Below, piece by piece: positions 37,401-48,447 of a stretch of 64,000 nucleotides of DNA; position 1 is the stretch's first letter; the number at the start of each line of letters is the position of its first letter. Origin of the DNA: Oasisia sp. SBJ-2009 (taxonomy: Eukaryota; Annelida; Polychaeta; Sabellida; Siboglinidae); contig OZ024854.1 of assembly GCA_964017155.1 (NCBI GenBank), forward strand, positions 48,322,423 through 48,386,422. The letters are read 5' to 3'. Position numbers and translations under genes: made by a program. The notes beneath the pieces were generated by a model. The model ran no database searches, was not told the DNA's origin, and saw only the letters and a list, made by a program, of their open reading frames with translations.

Positions 37401-40400
37401 ACACGAGACGCAAACAGACACTGACACAAAGATGGCACAAGATGGTGAAGATGCGCCACCGAAGAATCAGAACGACCAAGGCGCCACCTCGGACGCTGTG
37501 TCTGAGTTAAAGAGTGATACTCCGGCGGTGCTCGCCGGCGTGTCCGTCTCGACGGGTCTGGCGGCGGGCGGTGTCCTCCGGGCAGCAGAGATGGCGCCAA
37601 TGGTCAAGACAGAAGCACAGCAGCCGCCAAATAAAGTCAGCCATGACGTGTATGACTTCCATGACAGTGACGACGACGACAATCATTTGACTCGCAGTAT
37701 TGGTCTGCCGATGAGGCAGAAAACTGTGGGTAAGTCGCCACCTGGTGGGTCGTTGTTGAACAACAGCAGTTTCACGTCGATCCGGGACGAGGCGCACCAT
37801 CGGTTTCTCACCAGTGCAGTGGTGGCAGACGAAAAAGTGGCGTTGCAAAAAGATACTGCGATTGAGCCGCCTGCTGTAAAACCGGATACAGCTGGGAAGG
37901 CAAACAAGAAAACAGCAGCCAGGTCGAGGGTGGAGGGTGTTAAGAACAATGACGTGCCAAATGATAAACCCAAGCCTAAAGCACCGTCCAAGAAGCGCAA
38001 GAAGAAAGACACGTCGTCAGTGGAGAAGAAATCTGAAGAAGTCGGCAGTGAAAACTTGCCGGCGGAGAAGGCGTCAGTGACGCCGTCAATGCCAACGACA
38101 CTACCAAAGCCGACGCCGACACCAGCAGAGACAACACCACCACCGTCATCGGGGTCCGCGACGATGACAACAACGACGACAACAACAACGAAGAAAAAGG
38201 CAGCGCCAAAGAGGAGTAGAAAGAAGAAGCCAGCGGCCGCGGTAGAGACCTCACAGGAACAGGCCAGTAAATCACCGGAGCCGCCGTCGGTGCAGGAACC
38301 TGTCAGCGACACACAGAAACAAACACCTCACGCCGACGCCGACGAGACCGCTGAGGTTGAGAAGACACACGACTCAGACGTCGCTCCTGCCTGTGTCCAG
38401 ACAAGCAGTATGGAGACGGCGCCGCAGCAGGCAGGTCCGTCGGACACGGTCAGCGAGTGGCCGTCCAGTGAGGTCGAACACGCTGCGGTCAACGACTCGG
38501 CCGGACAACCGTACGAGGCGGAGAATCCCGCAGAACGCGACACCACAGAAGACCAAGTCACTGAGCGGACTGCGGACGCGCCGCCGGACACTCGGACGCC
38601 GGACACGAAGGAGGAAGTGACGCCGGACGTGACGGAGGAGGAGGCGAACGAGCTGCTGCCGTCGCCGGCGACCGTGTCGCAGCTGATGTCGGAGAAGGAC
38701 GTCAACGAGCTGTCGAACCCGCTGATGGCGCAGGGCTCGCCGAGTCTGTCCGTGCACAGCGACTTCGTCAACAACGTCGCCATGTCCCCGCGCACCTACG
38801 ACGAGTCGCCGCAGTTCGACGACGACGCCAAGTGCGCCAACTACGAGCGCGAGAAGCAGCTGGAGGCGGCGACGGCCGAGGCCGAGTCGGCCATGTTCGA
38901 GATGCCGGCGATCACGTCGCAGGACCAGACGAAGATTAACGACATCCTCGACTCGCAGGCCGACCTGATGCCGCCGTCGAGCGCGGACATGCTCGACGCC
39001 GACCACCGGTCGCCGTTCATGATGCCGGGCAGCGCGGGGAACGCGTACAGCGCTGCGGCCGACAGCCACGACACGTATCCGGGCAGCGTGCCCAACATCA
39101 GCTACCCCGTCGACGCGATGTCGGCCGACAAGAAGTCTCTGTCCGACGACAACGCCGACATATCGCAGTGCTACTCGGGCGCCAGTAGTTCGTACGGCGG
39201 CTACTCGTCGCTGCCGTCCGTGCCCGAAAGGCAGACTGTGCTCAAGTCGAACCCCGCCGCCGTGTCGTGTAACTACTCGCCGCCACAGCCCGCCTACCAG
39301 CCGCTGCCGAGTCACTCCCTCTACGGCAGTCGCGCGGCCCCCGTGCTGCCGCCTGTCGGCTCGTACACGCACGTGCCGAATCCCAGTTTCCTGCTCGACC
39401 CGAGCCTCCTCGCCAACGGCAGTAGCAACAAATGTCTGGAGTCACTGCGTAGTTCCGAGCCTGCTTACGTCATCAGCCGCGACGGTCCGCAGCTTCCCGT
39501 GTCGTCATCGTCGTCGTCGTCATCGACCAAGACGCTGCCGATCAGTTCGTGTTTCCCGGGCGGTGAGAGCTACACGAGCAGCGCGAAGGACTTCTTCGGC
39601 CAGTACTTCCAGGACCCGAGCACGCTGCCGCTGTCGCACCTGCCGACGGCGGCCGACCAGCGTCTGTCGTACCACCGCGGGCCGCACCGCGCCGGCTTCG
39701 ACTTCCTGCCGCGCATGTCGGGCACGGCGGCCGTGATGCCCGGCGCAGCCAACTACCCGGGTGTGAGCGAGTCGCTCGCCGCTGCCATCAACCCCGCTAT
39801 CAACCCGCAGCACGCGCAGGCGCACTGGGGCGTCGACGACCGCGCGCCCCACCCGTGGACGCAGCCGTCGCCGATGCTCATGGCATCCGACCCGCGGAAC
39901 CCGTTCGCGGCCGGGTCCGGTGCCGACCGCGCCGCCGCCGAGCTCAACTTCGACCCGGGCATCGCGTCGAGGCAGTTGTCGAAGCGATCCGTGCCCGAGT
40001 CGACGTTCCCCATCCCGCAGGCGCCGGCCGGCGGAACCGACCCGTACGGCGGCATGACGAGCGCCTACATGGGGCGCGCCTTCAACCCGGCGGCGTCGTC
40101 CAACTACATGATGAACATGTCGTCGTCGATGAGCAGCACGCAGAAGCAGTTCGAGGAGGCGTACCGGCAGTCGGCCGTCGCCGCCGCCGCGCACATCGCC
40201 GACTACCGCGGCCTCGGCCCGCAGGCCGCCGTCCCGGACATCTACAGTCGCATGGCCGTCAACCCGGCGCTCGGGCTCGACAAGTACTACTACCGCCAGC
40301 GCGAGCAGATGTACCGCACGCAGCAGGCGATCGGCGCCGCGTCCAACCCGTTCCTCGCACCTCCTCCACCGCCGCCACAGACCAACAGCACGCCCGTCAG

Positions 40401-40641
40401 CTACGCCACCGACTACAGCTGTGCCCAGGTGATGTACGCCGCCGCCGCCCAACACAGCGCCGCCGCCTACGGCTTCATGGGCGACAAGCAGTACCTGATG
40501 TCGACCCGCAAGATCGCCGAGGCCGTGCCGATGCTTCCCGAGCGGCCGCCGGACTACTTCCCCGGCCGGCCGAGCACGACGGAGGCGCATGACCCGTACC
40601 GACAGTCCGTCATCTACAACATGATGTCGCGCTACTACTGA
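32638..40641 (+). CDS. Large C2H2 zinc-finger protein with eleven fingers
   Basis: Three coding exons, 32638-34322, 35651-36084 and 37232-40641, sum to 5529 nt (1842 residues) with matching phases. Residues 1-430 are Lys/Ala/Pro-rich, low complexity, with many basic clusters (PAKKKKLSK; RKRKSDE) likely to act as nuclear signals. Eleven fingers span about 437-766. Examples are CTHCPYRAKRKVQLRKHLGTH, CTVCAKAFRTARCLKRHTFVH and CSWKDCGKAFRHSDNLRVH. Fingers 8-10 have the C-x4-C spacing of TFIIIA/GLI-type fingers and HTGE linkers; the third is C2HC. The fifth is split by intron 1 and intron 2 cuts a linker. The remaining ~1070 residues are Ser/Pro/Thr/Ala-rich, with Thr and Ser runs, and end in MMSRYY. 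Probably a DNA-binding nuclear regulator; I do not recognise the orthologue. The start is the first ATG of the long frame. Confidence 0.9.
34323..35650. other. Intron 1 of the zinc-finger gene
   Basis: Contains a short (CA)n/CGCA tract at 34365-34410 and a dispersed repeat at 34583-34705. It ends in acceptor ttgttgccag at 35641-35650. No other feature seen. Confidence 0.6.
34583..34705. repeat. Dispersed repeat, copy 2 (related to 9117-9240)
   Basis: gctgaaatacttgaacaacc, attgcccaaataagaat, ggatatgtgaccatga and gccacggtatat match copy 1 in order and orientation. It is an unclassified dispersed element. Confidence 0.6.
36098..36412 (+). repeat. Unclassified ~310-bp dispersed repeat, copy 1
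   Basis: Its complement occurs at 55640-55928 with the same order of blocks: catagctttatgtagac, acccgtccaccc, cgaaggagcaaaa, aatggtgtcatatgtg and cctgtataaagccctgg. A short piece recurs at 32295-32340 (acatgtttttcctgtataaa ggcctgg). No tRNA head or terminal inverted repeats were seen, so SINE or MITE cannot be decided. It begins 13 nt after the exon 2 donor of the zinc-finger gene. Confidence 0.7.
36413..37231. other. Intron 2 remainder of the zinc-finger gene, no gene
   Basis: Unique AT-rich sequence ending in acceptor tttgtgacag at 37222-37231. Nothing else identified. Confidence 0.5.
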
Positions 40642-43600
40642 CGGCGTCGTCGTCACGTGTGTGTAGGCGAGACAGAGTCAGCCCCGGGTACCCGCCGAGA
40701 CGCGAGCCGGGGTTCAGACTGGTGAAGTCACAGAGGGAAGCCGGAGACATGCACTCCGGACGGTGTCCGCGCAGGACCGTTATGTCCGGTCCGGGCCGGT
40801 CCGCAACGGCGGCTATCAATGACACCAATGCAATTCGGCCGGCCATCAATGTCGACGAAAGGTGGCGGAAATGACGTGGAGAACCTACGGTCCGTACAGT
40901 TGTGTATTTGGAAACAGAGACAACTGGTGTCAGAGCGCATGCCGCTGGGTCGGCGAGTGAGAGTTCTCGCAGCAGATCTCGCGCGTTGTCGATGCGATTA
41001 CCAAGTGCAATCTTGCCGTGGCTGCGTGCAGGGCAGTGCCAATTGGTCCGACACTACGTAGCAAGTGTTGCGCCGATCCGGCAAAACACGGTTTATTATG
41101 CATATTGTCACATTTGTGAACTAGTATTCGAGCAGCATCCTGATACGCCGCTTCCGCGCGCAGTGCCGGGGTCGTCACGACAGACGCGGCAGTGTGTGGG
41201 AGTGTTCGTTACGACAACGATCTTAGCATTAACTCTTCGGAGGTGTGTTGCAAAAGTGCCACATTTGACAGTTGGTTGCATTGGACAGGTGTGTTTTGTA
41301 CTTCCACTGTACATACGTGCTCCGTGCGTCTGCCTTAGTGTCCCGTCTGTTTGTTATCGATGTACAGGAACTGTGTTGTGCGACGTGTTATTATTTCACT
41401 GTGTGTGCCATACCTTGTTTTCCTGTTTTAGTTTCTACTTGTGTTTATATTTACTGCGGCGGTTTTTATCGCATTCTCCAGAACGATTGTTGTTGCACGC
41501 ATTTTTGTTTTATCGTAACTATTCAGGAGGACCGAGACGTGTTATAGTTTCGTGTGTACGTTGTGTTTTCAGTCCGCGTTGCGAGCACGTGTGAACGTTG
41601 TGTTTAAATCCCCATTGTGTGTACGTGTGTACGTGTGTACGTGTGAACGTGGATGCTAAACAAACTCTAGTAGATTGGCGTTGTGAGTGTCTCGTGTACT
41701 GACTAGGACACGTTGTGAGTGCCCCCTTTGACGGGAAGGAAGCTGATCTCATTCATAATCGCCCCAGTCTAGCTCTACCTCAGCATTCGTAAGTGTGCCA
41801 CTTGAATATGTGTACATACATACGTTTTGTATGCCGATATGTAGTAATAATACACGTGTGTAGCGTATGTTTTGGAAATCGGTTCACTTGCGAAATGCTC
41901 ATTCTGTTCGCTGAAGTGTCGGCGTGCATAGTTTGTAATAAGTATATATTATGATATTCGGTTATTCGCAGGAATTGGGTTTATGTTTATCGCTATCGTA
42001 ATGTTAACAGGTTGACGTGTAGATGAGAGACATAGGGTATGTTATGCTTTTGTCGATATATCTGCAGTTTACTTCCTCTTTAATGACAGGCAGACGTCGC
42101 CGTAGGGTGTAGATAGTGCCGCCATTCCTCGGTGTCGTTGCCACGTTTTACACAGCTTATTCACACTGCCAACTTAGATGAGATTTGTGTTCACTTGCCT
42201 GCCAGGTCTGTCGTCGAGTGACGTTTCACCTGTTGAACTCTTCACCGGTTGTATTGTCAGTGATCTTATATAGTAGTTGAAGCAATATTATATTTCTATA
42301 TTAGGTTGTATTCTGTGCACATGCGTGTGTGTTTGTGTGTGCGCGCGAGCGTGTTTGTATGTTTGTGTATGCCTGTTTTGCGTTCGGTGTGCGTGTAAGT
42401 GACTGCGTGTGTGTGTGTGATGCCAAAACACAGGATGCACAGCCATTCGGACTGTCAAATGCGTTAGCCCTGTTATTCGTGCCGCATCTTGGCCAACTTG
42501 TAGTGTATCGTGTATGTTTTCTTCAGGTTCGATCAGGTTTTGTTTCCTTTCTCCTGTGAACTGTATTCGCCCCACCAGGAGCGTGACACCTGTATCTCGT
42601 TGGCTCTGTGCTGCACCGCGTGCAATATTTTATGCAGTGAAACCTGCACGATATTTATCAATGGTAGTCGCGGGACGTTTCTGGAACGCTCTGGCAACGG
42701 TAACTGTTATGATGATTATAAAACCATTTAAGCTATGAGTATCAACGTATGTAATGAACATAGAGAAGGAGTTATATATTCTGCGAATTAGCCATAGGTC
42801 GAAATTGTTGACGTTTGGTAATTTGGGGTAATTTCACGTATTGTTAATGCACTAATGTAGAGAACCATCTCGCCCTCTGTGAATCCTTGCCGCTGTATGG
42901 ACCAGGTCGTCGTCCTAATCAGTAATACAGTACAATAGCAGATGATCTATTGTCATCATGTTTGACTCGGTTCCGTTTGCCGTCAACACGGGCAGTCGTA
43001 GCTTCCACATATCCAAGATGATTTGTCTGATGAGTTATGTTTAATGGTAGCAGGTAGACGTGCATCGTTAGTTCAGTCGTAGGCTTTTAATCCCCACCGG
43101 ACACTCACTAGAAATTGCTATACATATCATGTTTGGTTGTCACCACAACGCCGCCAGCACTCTGGAGCATAATGTATTACGGCTTTGTACGCACGCGCAC
43201 TGTCGTCGGCACAACTGTTTTGTACAGAGGACGACACACCACGAAGTACGAACTATTGTACGCAATCAGTATCCAAGCGGTTGTACACAGTCATTGCACG
43301 GACTATTGTACACAATCTACATCCACCCAATGGAATTGTACAGGCGAAGTTTAATGGTCACCGCTTTAGAGGTGTTACAATCAATAATTGTACAGGAATG
43401 GATTGTCGAATGTTGCTTTATTTTAGAATATGGACGGTAGACTGGTATATAATTTTTCTAGATAAATTATGTATTTAAGACTGTGTTTAGCTATAGGTTT
43501 AGGAAAGCGTGAGATGCGTTAAAGCATTTGATAACATTTTGTAGATGAATATTGCCAAGTGCAGCTAGCTCATACGATAGGTGCTTAGTGCATCGTTTTA

Positions 43601-43875
43601 CAGACGGATTACTTAACAACATATTGTTTAATGGCAGGATTATTATGATACGTGTATGTTTTGTGTATATTCGATAACGAATATATGTAACGTTCATACT
43701 ATTTTAAAAACAGGTTATCTAATGACTTACATTACATATTAAACGTGTACAAATCTGCTTCGTGTTTCGTATGTTATGTGACAGTATAAAACTTTCAAAC
43801 AACATGCACCTATTTATTCACACAAACGCATTCATGTCGGTTGTGATGTGGGGAGAAAGACACATACTCTCTATC

Positions 43876-43907
<32 letters not shown>

Positions 43908-44300
43908 TAACTTATCCTTCGCGGTCGACATATATCGCTAATTCGTTGAATATCCTGTCTCGAGCGAAACACAAGCACCATTGCGGTGTAGCCTTACTCA
44001 GTGTGATCGGGGCAACCGTCTCTTGTAAAGCTCTGGCCATCCATAAGCAATCGCGCAAAACATGGCAGACTTGTCAAGTTAAGACACTAACCGTGAGTTC
44101 GAGCCCCGACGAATATTGACGAGAGTACACTTTGCCACGTGTTTGGCTAAATCTCTTTACTTGTCAATTATTATAACTAATTTTATGCCTGAGATTTATT
44201 ACTTGTACGGATCTTCGGGTTGTTAGAAAAGGTATATCCAACCGTGTAAATTACCCTCCTTTGTTTCGTATTTTTTGTTTGGAGAAAATGACTGGTGTTG
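40642..44300. other. Probable long 3' UTR of the zinc-finger gene, then intergenic DNA
   Basis: After the TGA at 40639-40641 there is no recognisable coding frame. 41600-41650 has repeated gtgtacgtgtgtacgtg words, 42310-42420 a GT-rich tract, and 43875-43910 a (CGCA)n tract. The 3' end of the transcript could not be fixed; several AT-rich candidates exist near 43.4-43.8 kb. Confidence 0.4.
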
Positions 44301-44321
44301 TTTTTATTCGAAATTTAAATA

Positions 44322-45567
44322 CAGTAGAACCTGTCTTCAGCGGCCCCCGCGATGAGCGACCACCTGCTATGTACGGACAGTGTTCCAATGTCCCGATCAA
44401 TTTTCAACGGAAATGTCCCTGAGATGAGCGGCCACCTGGTGGACGCGGACGCGGACAGCGATTTTTTGTTATTTTTCACCTGCTAGGGCGGACAGTTAAC
44501 TTTATTTTGAAAAATAAATTTCGATAATATTTTAAAGATGGCGGCGACCATTTCCTGTTCAGTACAATGGATGCTGGGAACGGAGAAAGCGCGCGGGATC
44601 TCGACCCCCAGCTAGTGACCCATTTAAATTTACAACCGCCCTCACAATCGATCTATCCACACTTATTTAATTTTTCTCCAAGTCTCTAGTTATGTCAAGC
44701 GATAACAAACGTAAGATAGGCCTACTGCGTTTATGCTACGTTTCATGTTAGTTAGATAAAACCAACATTTCTGAAGCTCATTTATGTAGTGACGCCGCGA
44801 TAAAATATTGACGTTATGCCATGGTAATCCATGGCCTGCACGTTACCGGCGCCGGTGATGTCGAGTTACCACAATTTTGATTTGTTAATTGTAGTCTTTA
44901 AATGAATTTTAATTATTTTATTTTGTAACCTAGCGTGTGCATGTGTATATAAGTTATCAGACAAGAAGTTTGACGGCTGTAAGAAGTCATTTTCATGGTT
45001 AGATTAGAAAGTAAATGATCGTTTTGCGCCGCTGAAACGATAAACAAAATGGCGACCGCTTCGTGATTACCAAGACCCCGTGAGGTGGCAGCCCCTCAGA
45101 CCAAATTTGAATTCACAATCAGAAAATAATAATTTATTATATTGTAAAAACTATTCAAAATGAAACTTATAATGAAACATGACACACACAAAATAAATGA
45201 AAATGTTGTTAATGTGTCGTCTCATTTTATTCTTTTCTAATTTGTATTTTGTGCATTTTAATACTTAGTTTGTTTTCAAAAGCATACATGCTATTATGGA
45301 CATTAATTATTATGAATTAATCCAAAACTGTCTTAAATGAGGGGTTCTACTGTAATATTAAATGACATATTATTAAACTTCATTTGTATGGGTATTATAA
45401 TTGTGGGCATAAAAGTGATTTATGTATGTTGTAATGTGGATGTAAATAAAGATTGTGTGTTTGGGAAAAAATGCCGCAAATTCCTGTCCCTCCGATGAAG
45501 GGACACCTGCAATGTAGGGACACTTTTGCTTGGCTGGACAGGTGTCCCTACAAGACAGGTTTTACTG
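44322..45567. mobile_element. Pogo/Tigger-like non-autonomous element
   Basis: The 16-nt ends CAGTAGAACCTGTCTT (44322-44337) and AAGACAGGTTTTACTG (45552-45567) are inverted copies with one mismatch, flanked by TA on both sides (44320-44321, 45568-45569). CAGTAGAACC termini with a TA duplication fit the pogo/Tigger group as I recall it. Subterminal text is also related (gagcgaccacctgctatg / gggacacctgcaatg). An extra internal terminus GGTTCTACTG at 45343-45352 followed by TA suggests a nested or alternative end. No transposase frame is visible. Confidence 0.75.
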
Positions 45568-45981
45568 TAGGTCCATTTGTTAATCTTCGTCAAGTTTGAA
45601 GGCCATGATGTTTTCAGCCTCCATGATTACGAACGTATCATTTTATAGTTTGTCGTGATTTCACACAGAAAACGAAATAATCATAATGAAATATTGTCAT
45701 ATTCGAATGAGTAATTTTAGGCTCACCCATAGGTTGTTTCCCATTCCGCAAATTCTTTCTGAACTGCGAGGAACAAAACCCTCGAGCTGACTTTGATACG
45801 GTCCGTGTGAACAACAACTGATCCAGTGTGTAGACTCACAGGCCGTATAGTTCACTAAATATAACATTGAATAATCAATGTCTGATAAATTGGCGACCCA
45901 TAGTACAACATGTAGGAGAACTATGTTAGACAGAGGCCGGTAGAATTGAAGGTCGCGTGACTCTGCGTTTCCACTCGGCAA

Positions 45982-46868
45982 TCACTCGGCCGTGTTATCA
46001 GCGTCAATGTGCAAATAACGACATAGATTTGCTTTTAGCAGTTTCAAAACTTGCACGTAAACGTCGAGTTCTTCCGCGCCGACAGCCTCTAGCACGTTGA
46101 CGCGTGGCATGAAGTAATGGTGCAGCTTCCTAGTCTCGGCGCACGCCAGCAGCTTACACACGTACTCGTTGGCGCAGCGGTAGAGCTGCGAGTCCGCCCC
46201 GACCGAGGCCGCCCCGACCGAGGCCGCCCCGACCGAGACCGCCCCGACCGAGGCCGCCCCGACCGAGGCCGCCCCGACCGAGACCGCCCCGACCGAGACC
46301 GCCCCGACCGAGACCGCCCCGACCGAGACCGCCCCGACCGACGCCGCCCCGACCGACTCACCCTCCGAGATCGACGTGCGCGACCGGTCGCTGTGGACGT
46401 GCTTCTGTGCGTGGTACAGGAACACGTGCTTCAGCATGCACAGTAGCATCGTGCACGGCCGGTCCTCGCGCTCACCCACGGCGGTGACGACACGACGACA
46501 CGCCCGGTAGGCGGCGTGACAGCCCGTCGTGACGTCACGACCGCAGCGGTAGTAGTCGAAGAGGACGCGCTCGGCGCGCGGGAAGGCGTAGCGCCAGTCG
46601 TAGTTGTGGTCCGGGCACTCGTCGCTGCCGCACGGCTCGTACACCAGGTGGCAGCCGCCGTCGATGACGTCACGCAGCAGGTCGATCGCCAGGTGTCGCC
46701 GCGCCTTACGTATCCAGGCCCGGGCAACGCGCGGCCAGCCGCTGAAAGAGACGATGTTGGAATGGTGTCACTTTGCAGTCAGATCAACACGCCAAGTATC
46801 ACGTAGATCATACACATGCGCTCATTCATTCATGCGCTCATTCATTCATGCGCTCATTCACTCACGCA

Positions 46869-46937
<69 letters not shown>

Positions 46938-46943
46938 ACACAC

Positions 46944-47015
<72 letters not shown>

Positions 47016-47059
47016 GTAATGCTACCGATTTATTTGTACTCTCTATGTAACAACATTAA

Positions 47060-47118
<59 letters not shown>

Positions 47119-48447
47119 CATATCGACATTGTCAATAGCTTCATAAATTTGAAGGCACCGGAGCAAGAACGCAACCGCTTAAGTAAGCACGTTCTCAAGT
47201 TAACATATTGGAGTTATACGCAAGACAGAACCTACTGTTTTCTCCCTTAAATTACCACATTCATCTAGTGTCTTCCAGAAAAAAGGCTTCGGTGTTGTCA
47301 TATATTGCTGTCACCTTTCCACATAAAAGTGCAATAAATTGGCTTTACTTGCGTCTATATAAATACTTCAACTAAGTCTGCCACAGTCCAATCATAGAAG
47401 AGACGACAAACCAGCGGTTAACTTCGAACAGTGCTCTACGAACCTGTACTCAAGCGCGATGCTAAACTTGACCTCGTAGTCCCTGTAGCCGCGCGGTCCG
47501 GCCACGGTCCGAGTGAGCACGGCACCGCTGGTCGTCGTCAGGCTACACACGAGCGAGTTGAGCAAGAGTCGCATGCACCGCTGGCCGGACAACAGTGACC
47601 ACACGCTGCCCGTCGTCTGGTCGTGGTCAGCGGCGGGCGTCGGCTGAGACACGAAGCACAGCCGCAGGAAGTCGTCCGGCAGTTCGCTGGCCAGTCCGGA
47701 CGGCAGCCGGACCCACGAGCACCGGCCCCGTCCGTCGCTGTCCACGTAGGCCGTGTCGATGACGTAATGAGCGTTACACACGACGTGTGCCGTCATGACT
47801 ACGTGAGCGCTGCCCGGCGCCTGGCACGGACACGCACCCTCCAGTTGGTCACCGACCGTGTCCGGCGACAGACGCACGGTCAGTCCGGCGGAGATGGCCG
47901 TCAACTCCCGCTGCAGACTCGTCTCCAGACGGGCGTTGTACTTCCGGCAGTCTGCACACGGGGTCCTGCCGTCGTTGCGAGCGTTCCCCGGCTTCGCTTG
48001 TCGCAAGAAGTTGAACTTAACGAGCACTGAACACAGTACGCACAGCCCCACGGCGGTGTAGACAACGGCGCACCAAAACGCGCTCAAATAACAGTAACAA
48101 ATCGCCAGAAGGAATATCGACCCGATCGTCCCTGCAGCGGGTGCGAGAGTTCTGCGGCTGATCTCGCGGCGACTCGCGAATCGACGAGACTTGTCGACGA
48201 CAAGCGACAAGAAGGTGTGCGCGATGGAGGCAGCGGAGGTGAAGACGACGACGTAGACGACGACACAGACGAAGGTGGACACGGCGATGAGGACGAAGCA
48301 GACCTGTAGAGCGAGGGATGCGCGCACGGAGCTCCAGTAGCGCTGGAGCAGGGCCAGGATGAGAGCGTTAAGCAGACCCAGCGGTGGCAACACCTTCGAG
48401 AGGACCGCCATCCGTCCTACGCTCGGGTCATCCCCCTCCTCCGTCAT
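45982..48447 (-). CDS. Multipass membrane protein with Mab-21-like C-terminal region
   Basis: Two exons, 47444-48447 and 45982-46741, give 1764 nt (587 residues); the split codon restores SGWPRVARAWI. Residues about 15-170 hold four hydrophobic segments (LLNALILALL; VCFVLIAVSTFVCVVVYVVV; IGSIFLLAICYCYLSAFWC; VVYTAVGLCVLCSVLV), so the protein should be membrane-bound. The later part resembles the Mab-21/ITPRIP superfamily: EVKFSIALEYSGWPRVARAW, then WRYAFPRAERVLFDYYRCG and LLCMLKHVFLYHA. The nucleotidyltransferase GS...ExD catalytic pattern is not apparent, so enzymatic activity is doubtful. It might be an ITPRIP-like protein; this is motif-level inference. Between the last two motifs and the end (DNTAE) lies a Ser-Val-Gly-Ala repeat. 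The start is the first ATG, 13 residues before the first hydrophobic stretch. Confidence 0.72.
46195..46362. repeat. Coding 15-bp minisatellite in the Mab-21-like gene
   Basis: Eleven units of 15 bp (gaccgaggccgcccc with A/G variants) encode SVGAA or SVGAV. Because the length is a multiple of three, copy-number change keeps the frame; it also leaves other frames open on both strands. Confidence 0.93.
46862..47113. repeat. (CGCA)n, (CA)n and (TA)n microsatellites
   Basis: A cgcacgca run leads into about 120 bp of (CA)n with a few interruptions, then about 50 bp of (TA)n at 47064-47113. All lie within the single intron of the Mab-21-like gene. Confidence 0.95.

Noticed and set aside
38374..40656. 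Antisense ORFs of over 300 codons opposite the zinc-finger gene
   Set aside because: High GC at third positions of the sense gene removes antisense stops. The products are Arg/Val/Gly-rich without domains.
44070..44110. tRNA-like B box (gagttcgagccccg)
   Set aside because: No matching A box or acceptor stem could be found; at most a SINE relic.
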